Shown: positions 55,981 to 64,000 of the stretch, in pieces
Position numbering within the stretch: position 1 is the stretch's first letter
How the letters are laid out: each line of letters begins with the position of its first letter
Source: Triglochin maritima
Lineage: Eukaryota > Streptophyta > Magnoliopsida > Alismatales > Juncaginaceae
Direction: 5' to 3'
DNA length: 64,000 bases
Assembly: GCA_963682175.1 (NCBI GenBank)
Contig: OY821787.1
Location: forward strand, 22,298,501-22,362,500
Notes under the pieces: model-generated
Databases searched by the model: none
What the model saw: only the letters and a program-made list of their open reading frames with translations
What the model was told of the DNA's origin: nothing
Program-made: the position numbers and the translations under genes

Positions 55981-56469
55981 GTGGATCCGATGCTAAACAA
56001 TACCAGGGCTAATTCCCTTGATATCCTTCAAGGACCACCCGATCGCCCCTTTGTTTTCAAAGAGTACTCTTTTGAGGGCAACCTCTTGTTCTTGTGCAAG
56101 ATCAGAAGCAATAATGAGTGGTAAGGTCTCATTATCCCCTAAAAAGATGTACTTTAGGTTATCGGGGAGCGGTTTAAGCTCGACCAGAGGTGGGTCCTTG
56201 TTGGATTCAGAGTTACTTTCAAGTGGCTCAAGGGCCACGGGGTAAGAGGAGCAAGCACCCAGATGTGCCTCCTCGTCCAGAGAAATGCTGGCGAATTCCT
56301 CAAGATTCTCTTCACTCGCAACCTGGTCATTAGGCAGCTCAATAATATGTCGATGTGAGTCTAACATGCCTAATGACTCGGGCTCATCCGTGTCCTGGAC
56401 GAAATTGGCTCCGACAGTGTCGTCGAAGAGCCCGGGTTGCTTACCAAGAGTGAAGATGTTGAAATCTCC
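55981..56469 (-). pseudogene. Ath-B protease-RT linker
   Basis: Minus strand: acidic linker with DEPESLGMLDSHRHIIELPN, SESNKDPPLVELKPLPDNLK, IIASDLAQEQEVALKRVLFE and KGAIGWSLKDIKGISPGIV, then a stop before RT. The KDPPLVEL motif is shared with the tail of the D1/D2 protease ORFs, which fixes where the D elements lose pol. Confidence 0.8.
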
Positions 56470-57085
56470 ATGAGGTTTCCAAAAGACAACCTCATTAGGC
56501 CATTGCGACAATTGATCAAAGCACTAGATGTCGCAAGATATGGCCTCCCAAGGATCACCGAAATTTGTCCTTGTGGTTTGGACACGGGTTCAGTATCCAA
56601 GATGATGAAATCGATTGGAAATACAAACTCACCCACTTTGATAAGAACATCCTCCACACTCCCTCGTGGAATTTTGACGGATCTGTCAACCATTGGAGGG
56701 TTGTCCTTGTTGGTTTAAGATCGCCTATTCCAAGGTTGACATAGATTGAGTAAGGCAGGAGGTTCACAGATGCCCTAAAATCCAATAAAGCTTGAGAGAT
56801 TGTCACATTCCCAATCATGCAAGAGACAGTTGGACACCTAGGGTCCTTGTATTTGACTTGCATGGGCTGTGTCAATATTGAGCTCACATTGGCGGCCAAA
56901 AAGGCCTTTTTGGGCACATTTATTTTTCTCTTGGTGGTGCAAAGATCCTTGGGGAACTTGGCATACGGTGGCATTTGTTGAACAACGTCCAACAACGGGA
57001 TGTTCAGCTTTACTTGCCTAAGTACCTCAACGATCTTGTCCCAATGTTCATCACGTTTTTTAGTCAACCGATGAGGGAATGGTAC
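56470..57085 (-). pseudogene. Ath-B protease (active site changed)
   Basis: From 57085: PFPHRLTKKRDEHWDKIVEV, LNIPLLDVVQQMPPYAKF, KKAFLAANVSSIL, ALLDFRASVNLLP, then after a frameshift near 56690 SVKIPRGSVEDVLIKV, FIILDTEP and VILGRPYLATSSALINCR. The catalytic loop DLGASVN of the family is DFRASVN here, with loss of the essential Gly, so it is unlikely to be active. The frame is broken again near 56470. Confidence 0.88.
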
Positions 57086-58803
57086 CTTGGGGACATAAGA
57101 ATCATGAGGAGGAGTCTCAGAATTAGGTTCCTTGACACGCTCAAGACTCTCCTCGGAAGTCTTGCCCACAGGGTTGGCTTCAGGCATTTCCACATTGTTG
57201 TCAACAACCATTCCCGATCTCAAGGTATGGACAACATTAGCATGTTGGGAAGGGTCACTTTCAACATTGTGTACATTCTGCCTATCATGAGCAGGCTGAC
57301 CCCTGGGATTTACCACAGGTTGACTCGGGAACTGACCCTTCTCGCGTTCATGGAATTGATGAGCCAACTGGCTAACTTGCATTTCCAAAGCCTTGACTGA
57401 ACTTTGCATGCTCTGCATGAACGCTTGAAGGGTCGGATCACTAGAAGGGTCCTTGGGGTTAACCCGCTGGGGTGGTGGAATCTGGAATAACCCGACGATG
57501 AGGCATGAGCAGGTTGGTAATTGTGGTGCTGAGACCATAGATGTGGGGGTTGGTAGGTCGCCGATGGGCGTGGAGGTTGATAAGGTGGAGGTTGAGGTTG
57601 AGCGTGCGAGCTCTGACCATGACCGCCACTAGGCCCCCAAGAGATGTTGGGATGGTTACGCCATCCTGGGTTGTAGGAGTGACTGTACGGGTCGTTACAG
57701 GGCCTCTGTTGATACATCGCATTCGCATTCTTAGTATCATTTGGAGTAGCGACCTGAGCTACAGGAGCTCGGTCCAACTCTAAACTCTCAATCCTACGCA
57801 TGAGAGCAACCAATTTCTTCTCAGACGTGATAGTTGACTCGACATGATATGATCCAGCCCGACCAGAAGACCTGGCGGCTGCTGGCTTTCTCATGGTATC
57901 CCACTCGAAGGTACGTTCAGCCATAGACTCAAAAGTATCCCATGCCTCCTCGATGGGTTTCATTTGGAAGTCACCCTCACACATCGACTCCAACAATGTG
58001 CGGGTGTTGTAGTTGATGCCCTCAAAAACAATTTGGCACAACTTCCATATCTCAAGTCCATGATGAGGGCACTGCTGGAGAAGGTCATTGAACCTCTCAA
58101 AGAAATCATGAAAAGATTCGGTCTCAGTGTGATACATTTGATGTATCTAGTGCCGTATCTGTTGAGTTTTCCTCTGAGGGAAAAATCTCTTCAGAAATAC
58201 GGTCACAAAGTCATCCCAAGACCGAATGGAGCTCGCCGGGAGGCTGTACATCCATTTCTTCGTGTTAACCTTCAACGCGAAAGAAATCATCCTCAACCGG
58301 ACTGAATCCTCGTCAAGCTGTTGAAGCTTGAACATGGAGCATACTTCCTCGAATTCGCGTATAAAAATATACGGATTCTCCTTATTGGCAGTAAAGATTG
58401 GAAGCATGCTCACATATTGAGGTTTCAGCTCATAGTTGTTCTCGCGAGCCGGGGGAAGAACTATGCAAGAAGGTTGCGCAGCCCGAACAGAATGGGTCCG
58501 CTCCCACAAAGTCATCGATCTATCCTGTCGGGCTAAAGGTGGTGATCCACCAAGAACTCGATCCTGACCGAATCTCCCTTCCTCTAGAGTCAGAGGAGGA
58601 GGAGAAGGAGGTCTACGTGGTGGTGGGAGAGGATCGAGGTAATCCATGTATGGAACCCGGTCTCCCCCGTCACCACGAGACGACTCAGCCTCATGCTCCA
58701 AAGGAGCACAAGGCAGAGATGGTCGATCACCAAGACCGTCCATATCAGAAGAATCCACTCTTTCTAGTCGAGCGCTCTCACCAGAACGAGCCCAACCTCG
58801 CAT
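57086..58803 (-). pseudogene. Ath-B gag
   Basis: It starts at MRGWARSGESARLERVDSS (58803). DMDGLGDRPSLP and a proline-rich stretch (PLPPPRRPPSPPPL) are followed by capsid NKENPYIFIREFEEVCSMF, WMYSLPASS and FLKRFFPQRKTQQIRH, an in-frame stop at about 58147, then CPHHGLEIWKLCQIVFEGI and NDPYSHSYNPGWRNHPNIS. The CCHC knuckle present in Ath-F is deleted between VAQVATP and NDTKNANAM. A frameshift near 57480 leads to VKALEMQVSQLAHQFHEREK. It is the same subfamily as Ath-F and is non-functional. Confidence 0.88.
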
Positions 58804-59861
58804 AAAATGCTCGACTCGAATTTAAAAAACACACAACAGAAGGTGTACTCTGAGGAGGATACTACTCGTAGAGAATAGATGAGGGGAGGACTCAGATGAG
58901 GAGGGAAGAATCCTTAGATCTAACGTGGGTAATGGGATCAGGTAGAAACCTAACTAGCAAGCACGACTCAAACAACTTAAGCTATGGGTCCTTAGGCTAG
59001 ACGATGCCTAACTTCGAGGTCACTAGCCTGAACATGCCTCACCTCTCTACAACGAGGACCACAATGCCCAGCAAGTGATACGAGATCCAGAGATCCAGTA
59101 CCTCCTACTATCGACAAGGTAGGCAATGCCGATCAGGTCATGACGGTCTCAACTAGATTACTTGTAGTGCGTCCGCAATCCTTAGGGCCAATGTCTACTT
59201 GCTTTTAGTTAAGGCTTGAGTAAGAGTAATTTTTGGGGCCAAGGAAAGGGTGATGAAATCCCCCACCTTATATTTTATGGGACAACCCCTCCTTAGTAGG
59301 GCTTTGATCCTAGATCTAGCAATCAATTGCTCCAATCAAACGCTCCACTCACTCTTGTCCTGATGCAATTCCTACTAACTAATGCATGGGCATCCAGGAT
59401 GCATGAATGAGTGTAGGAAATGCGTACCTCACGCCAGCGCTCAACAATTGAAGATAAAGCTAAAAGAAAAGACTACTATATGCCTAAGTCAAATACATGA
59501 TGCGTGACCTAAACAAGTAAGAACGTCTAGTCTTTTACTTTGGATTTTAAGGTCAAGTTTATTAATGGGGGAGATTAATGATCTGGGAGCAAACTAGAAG
59601 TCACAACATGCAACATAGGGATCCCAGGTAACTAAAATGACAGAACTAACTACCTGAAGATATTTGAAAGCAAGAAACCATCACAAGGCCGCCAATTGGC
59701 GGTCCAAGACCGCTGATTGGCGGTCCTTGTTGATGCTTAGATGCTCCCACTTCTCAAGTATCCTCCGCGTGAGCTTTAGGATCCCTGAAACTAAGAAAAA
59801 CTGGAAACAAAAAATTAAAAACCAATCGAATCGTCCAAACCACGGTCTGGACAGAGCACCT
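58804..59861 (-). other. Ath-B 5' leader
   Basis: Non-coding, about 1.06 kb, homologous to the other leaders. The paired palindromes at 59687-59725 lie about 135 bp from the primer site. No gene is seen. Confidence 0.75.
59687..59725. repeat. Paired leader palindromes (Ath-B)
   Basis: GGCCGCCAATTGGCGGTCC and GACCGCTGATTGGCGGTC in tandem, the same arrangement as in the D1 leader although the gag subfamily is different. Confidence 0.88.
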
Positions 59862-59878
59862 CCCCGGCAACGACGCCA
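59862..59878 (-). other. Ath-B tRNA-Asp-type primer-binding site
   Basis: The plus strand reads CCCCGGCAACGACGCCA, one base from the D1/D2 site, six bases from the right LTR. Confidence 0.9.
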
Positions 59879-59884
59879 AAAACT

Positions 59885-62552
59885 TGATTGATCATTTTAT
59901 TTAAACCGCAAGTGCACGGCCGCGTTGAAGCGGTGGCAAATATGGGTCATCCAGAGGGAGGTGTGTCGACGTTTGGTTTGTGCAAAGGCGAGTGGGAAAG
60001 AAGGGAGAGAAATATGGATTACACTACACTACACTAATCTAAACTAGTAAACTAGAAAAGCTGAAATGAAATCACCAAACAAACTAAGCTAAACAACTAA
60101 TGAAGAATAAACACTCAGGAATGAAAACCCCTAAGGGGTGGAGTGTGTGTGTGTGCACATGAAATAAGTATGTTGTTGAATGCATACAATAAGCTCAAGT
60201 TAGTTAGTGTTTGTTAATGCATAAGAGGTAGCTAATGGCAAAACCTATCATCTACAACACTAACTTATGTGATTAATATGAGCAATGCAAGGTTGTTATT
60301 AAGAACATAACAAGCATGGAGTGTACCGAACTATGACAGAAACCATCAAGTAAAGTTCTTATTAATTCAAGGAAGCATATTAATATCTCTCACAAACATT
60401 TATATCAAGCTTTCATACCATCTACATAACATATACACACATCTGCTCCACCCCCCAAAGGGGATGGAACTACTCACACATATTTAAACTCACTACTCTA
60501 ACAAAATGAAGCATTATACTGAAATGAAACTACACTAATCAAGCAAGAAATATTAAAGAAGTGTAAAACAAAACAAACAAGCAAGCATGCATTTGAAAGG
60601 AAATTAAACTAAGAGAGAAACAACACAATTAAAGGAAAAACATCTATAATTAACTCACTCAATACAAGCAGCCCTTCCTCCGCCAGAGTTTTGCTTCAAG
60701 GCTTCACTCTTAGTAGGGAATATGGCCACAAAGAAAGAGATGGATTACATGAGAGGAGGGAGAGTTCTATTTATATCCATAGAAAAAGGTAATCTGGGAC
60801 AATCCCCCGATGTGGGACTAAACAAATACCAAAAATAGCCTAAACATCATCTAATACACGCGCTCCAGAATTTTCAGCGGATCCGGGAAGATCCGGACCG
60901 CCAATTGGCGGTCTACAGGATCCAGATTGCGTTGCGTCTTGTTGTGGGCTTTGCTTGATATATTTGTTGGTCTTGGATGCATCTACTTTCTTTGTTGGAG
61001 CTCCGACCCGAATCGAATTACCAAAATACTCCCCATGATGGTGTGGAGTTTTCTGTTTTGCTCTTAGGTCCTTTGGTCTTACGTTCAGGTCCTTCTCCCT
61101 TGCATCTTAGTCCCCAGGTCTCACAATTAAGTCTTTTTTCCTGCTTTTGGGTCCTTTCATGGCTCTTTGATGCATTGCATACATTGCATCATATGTCTTT
61201 CATTTAGATTATTTTTATATAAATAAATGCCACTAAGGTAGTGTTTTGAGCAATTGTGCAGAATTCAGGAGTTACAATGCAATTTACCAATATTCGAGCT
61301 AAAACGCGTGCAATGGACTCAAATAGATCACAAAGACCAATTAACTAGAGATTCAAGCTCAAGTTGAAATCCAATTGATTGTATAAAGAGCCAGGGACCT
61401 GATCGCAAATTAGAAGGACCAAAAAGTTATTTTGGAGAAGTATTCAAGAAGAAATTAAATTCGGATCTCCAAAGATATGCAATAATCAATTCAGACGCGT
61501 GGAGGCCATCTAGAACATACCAAAAACACACCTGAAAAAGCACAACACAATCTGAGCTATCCATGCGGCGATTCAGCCGCATCTGACGGTCAATGTGCGG
61601 CGGAAACGCCGCCCCGTGTGCGATCCGTGCCCCCAGATTTCATCCAGTCGTGTCATAGCACGTGTCCTTCCTTATTCATACTTAGGGTTCCTTGTATCGG
61701 CTATAAATAGCCCCGAAATTATGTTGTGAGGGGAACTTTTTGTATTCCATTCTATAGCAATAAAATTCTGCCCATTTATTTCTCCATTGTCTTTGTCTTT
61801 CGTAAGCTTAGTTTTAGATTAATATTTCATGTTCTTAATTCCAGTAGAGTAGAGTAATTTAGTTGTTCTTTACTCTTCTCTTAGAATAATTTGTTGCATG
61901 CTTAGAATAATTGCATTTGTTTTCGTAGATCGTAGTTTAGTATAATATTTCCCTTTTTTTCGTAGTCTCTCGATGATCTCCATGACCCCTTCTCCTCATC
62001 TTCTCCCCATGGGTTTCTAAAACCCTGAAAAGGGTGGGGGTGACGGATTTAGGGTTAGACAAGAGAGATCGTTTTTATTTTAATTTCTTGCTAGTGTTTT
62101 GATGATATGAGTTTTTGTTAAATCAATTATCATATGATGCGTAATATCTCACTTGATTTATAATAATTTTCGTGATCCCTAATCTAACTCGAAGATTCAT
62201 AACTCCCACCAGCTGCACTCTCATCCATATTTGTTTTCTTTTTAGTTTTTGTTGATTTAGAAAATTGAAAATAAAAAAAATAACAAGGCTCCAATCAATC
62301 TTATTTCTTTCTCTTTCTTTCCTTAATAAAAAATCACAAAAATAACAAAGTTTTCTCCCTCCTTGTGTTCGACCCGTACTTCCCGCGTCTTCATCGACGC
62401 CGTGCACTTGCGGTATCAATAAAAATCTCATCACTCTTCTCTTCAACCCTCTTTATTTACGAAATTCAAACATAAAACTCATCACGTAGCATTGCTTAGG
62501 TGTAAGATAATGGATATAAGATACAAATATAAGCATGAAATGATGTCAATCA
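59885..62552 (-). repeat. Ath-B right (5') LTR, interrupted by solo LTR S
   Basis: LTR text 59885-61167 and 62439-62552 (about 1397 bp). A CCCCTAAGGGG hairpin lies near 60129, the C/G hairpin at 60448-60480, a TATA-like box near 60763-60776 and a single perfect palindrome, GACCGCCAATTGGCGGTC, at 60896-60913. It ends GATGTCAATCA before the TATAT duplication. Confidence 0.9.
61168..62433 (+). mobile_element. Solo LTR S (Athila-type), TSD CTCTT
   Basis: 1266 bp from TGATGCATTGCATACATTGC to AAATCTCATCA, flanked by CTCTT at 61163-61167 and 62434-62438 in the right LTR of Ath-B. Plus orientation: TATA box GGCTATAAATAGCCCC near 61699, C/G-rich hairpin near 62010-62035, and U5 stem GCGTC-TTCATC-GACGC at 62385-62400 followed by GTGCACTTGCGG. 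Its start resembles solo LTR G (CATACATTGCAT). It carries CGGCG-type elements near 61564-61625 in place of the AATTGGCGG palindromes. Confidence 0.9.
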
Positions 62553-62557
62553 TATAT

Positions 62558-62917
62558 TAAGAAGAGAAAACATTTTAACTAATTCCATTAAGATTAATAA
62601 AACAAAATTTAGCTAAGCATGTAAGAATCGAAAGAGGCAACATGTCACTAACAAATATTTCTTTTAATTTTTTTATGACTCACATTACAAGTAGCATCTC
62701 TCCACTTGACTTTTTCTCCAAGGCTTTACTCTAAGTAGAGGGAATGTCCTCCAAGCAGGGAGTAGTTACAAAGGAGGAAGAAGAGTTTTATTTATAGACC
62801 TAAAAAGGAAATTGGGAACAATCTCTGAGTGTGAGATTAATGGAACATACTAAATATAGACTAAAACAACCTAATAGACAACCAAGAGAAGACGGGTCGG
62901 ATCCGAAGAAGAAGCCA
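62558..62917 (-). mobile_element. Ath-I right (5') LTR, remaining part
   Basis: Continues LTR 24880-31336 after the Ath-B insertion (TTAAGAAGAGAAAACATT, ATGACTCACATTACAAGTAGC, a TATA-type TTTTATTTATAGACC near 62785). It stops inside U3 at GATCCGAAGAAGAAGCCACA, where chromovirus integrase sequence begins. The U3 start, including the palindromes seen at 400-436, is missing. Confidence 0.8.
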
Positions 62918-63372
62918 CAAAGCCTCTCAACATCTCTTTTCATATGTGACCAATACAACTTCTCTTGTAAAATAGCAAAAGTTTTAACTACCCCCAAATG
63001 ACCCATCAATCCTCCACCATGAGACTAGCTCCCTCACTAACAACTCCTCAATTGAACAATTTGGAATGCACGGTTTATTTCTCGAAACAAGAACCCATCA
63101 AGCCTAAAGAACTTTCCATTCACTACCCTTTCACATAATGCATGCTCCTAACTAAAATCTAGGTCTAAATGATATTACTCTTTAATATGTTCAAAACCAA
63201 GTAATTTTGCATCAAGAGTAGAGAAAAGTACATACCAACGAGAAAGTGCATCGGAAACCATATTCTCCCGACCTATCTTGTACCGGATGAACTCCACCCA
63301 ACGTGCATGCCTCTTGTTCAACTTGTGTTGACCCTTCAAATGTTTCAAAGACTCATGATCAGTGTGGATACA
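62918..63372 (-). pseudogene. Chromovirus RNase H end and integrase zinc region
   Basis: Minus strand from 63372: [58 protein letters not shown], then in broken frames CSIEELLVREG, GHLGVVKTFAILQEKLYW and MKRDVERLCG. These are the C-terminal RNase H and HHCC integrase regions of a Ty3/Gypsy chromovirus. About ten residues after EFI that relatives carry are missing. The left piece at 1-105 continues the same protein about 60 residues later. It is bounded by Athila LTRs on both sides and is non-functional. Confidence 0.85.
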
Positions 63373-64000
63373 TTGCATGCATGTTATATATCATTTATTT
63401 ACCCTTATTTTGTACTACTCGAGTGTTTGTTTGAAGTGTTTCAGTTTTTAGGGAAAAAAGAAGAGAAAGGAAGAGAAAGGAAAAGAAAAGGACCTAAATG
63501 CAAGAAGAAATGACTGATTTAGAAGTCTTTTGGACATGTTTGTAATGTTCAAGGACTGAACTGAAAATCGGGAGGGACCAAACTGAAGACCTGGAGGGAC
63601 CTAAGTAAAGAAAAATATGTTGGGTACAAAAGACCATAATGTCATGAACCTGAAGAGTAATTCAACAATTAAAACCAAGAGAGTCTAAACTAACGGCACC
63701 AAGTGCACCCCACATGCTAAAATGGTACATTTAAGCTACTAGTGAAATTAGAGGTCGATCCAACCCAAATGAACCACTAGTAAATCTGCCACTAGTGGAT
63801 CTGGTTGGTTGGTTCGACTCCAAATCTTGGGGGTCAGGTTGTGGGGTAAGACACTCTAATCCTCTATAAATACACTTTTAATCCTTCCCTTCTTTTTCCT
63901 TCCTCTCCTTATTAGGTTAGCTTGATTTCTTGTTTAGTAGAGAGGTTTTATTTCTTGCTTAGTGGTGTAATGGCGTGTAATCTTTCTTTCTTAACCAAGT
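63373..64000 (+). mobile_element. Athila-type LTR related to G, cut by the window end
   Basis: Starts in TACATTGCATGCATGTTATA at the chromovirus junction and matches solo LTR G from CATACATTGCAT onward (CGAGTGTTTGTTTGA-GTGTTTCAG, GGACATGTTTGTA, GAAAAATATGTTGG). A TATA box, CTCTATAAATACAC, lies near 63863. The exact first bases and the right end are not visible. Instead of AATTGGCGG palindromes it has ACCACTAGTAAATC and GCCACTAGTGGATC near 63770-63800. Confidence 0.75.

Larger units (their letters stand above)
31337..62552 (-). mobile_element. Ath-B: Athila with decayed gag-pro-pol, TSD TATAT
   Basis: A minus-oriented Athila inserted in the Ath-I LTR, flanked by TATAT at 31332-31336 and 62553-62557. 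It spans 31.2 kb because four later elements sit inside it; without them it is about 11 kb. In transcription order: LTR 62552-59885 (broken by solo LTR S), primer site 59878-59862, leader, gag 58803-57086, protease, linker, RT (split by Ath-D1), RNase H with a duplication, integrase (split by K2), 3' region, polypurine tract, LTR 41186-31337 (broken by Ath-D2). Every coding domain has stops or frameshifts, so it is immobile by itself. Confidence 0.88.

Noticed and set aside
61168..62433. Cellular promoter or gene start, from the clear TATA box and GC-rich block
   Set aside because: The segment has TG...CA ends, a CTCTT target duplication and Athila U5 features, so it is a solo LTR.
1..64000. 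Recurring palindromes and repeats as a possible CRISPR array
   Set aside because: The repeats are LTR and leader motifs at irregular, kilobase-scale distances in a plant transposon context; no spacers or cas genes.

Overview
The window is plant nuclear DNA made almost entirely of transposable elements. It has no recognisable cellular gene, rRNA, tRNA or CRISPR array. Athila-type Ty3/Gypsy retrotransposons (gag with a CCHC knuckle, a DLG-type protease, a YRRMPFGLCNAPATFQRC-type RT, tRNA-Asp-type primer sites), a chromovirus, Copia-like solo LTRs and L1-like LINE fragments point to a flowering plant with a repeat-rich genome. A eudicot seems likely but is not proven. The species cannot be named from the sequence.

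The layout is a nest, and most borders are fixed by target-site duplications (TSDs) read directly. The outermost traces are chromovirus pieces on the minus strand at both ends (1-105 and 62918-63372). Inside lies Ath-I, an old full-length Athila relic: inverted LTR 106-1672, 3' region and a split unknown ORF 1673-4069, integrase 15580-16560, displaced block 16565-17880, RNase H/RT/protease/gag 17920-22138, primer site 24863-24879, LTR from 24880. Ath-I was later hit by solo LTR G (2473-3765, TSD GTGAC), solo LTR H (4070-15352, TSD AAGCC), a LINE in its leader (22717-24400), and a Tekay/Del-like chromovirus remnant (25102-30995). Solo LTR H itself holds Ath-F (4346-9377, TSD AATCT), a Copia-like solo LTR (9776-11270, TSD GGAAC) and a LINE (11777-14656).

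The right half is Ath-B (31337-62552, TSD TATAT), an Athila with decayed gag-pro-pol. It sits in Ath-I's right LTR, whose remainder is at 62558-62917. Ath-B carries four later insertions: Ath-D2 (31876-40325, TSD ACCAT) in its left LTR, a Copia-like solo LTR (43174-44692, TSD AAAAG) in integrase, Ath-D1 (46743-55404, TSD GCACT) in reverse transcriptase, and a solo LTR (61168-62433, TSD CTCTT) in its right LTR. An LTR related to G begins near 63373 and runs off the end.

The most interesting content is Ath-D. These are two independently inserted copies of a non-autonomous Athila that keeps gag and protease, ends at the same codon just before where RT would start, and has normal LTRs, primer site and polypurine tract. 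D1's two LTRs look identical, so it moved recently. Its gag and protease resemble those of Ath-I, so an Ath-I-like element is the likely source of RT and integrase. Across the Athila copies there are also conserved non-coding structures: an 18-bp palindrome present in both U3 and the leader, a U5 stem-loop with compensatory changes, and a C/G hairpin in the transcribed LTR.
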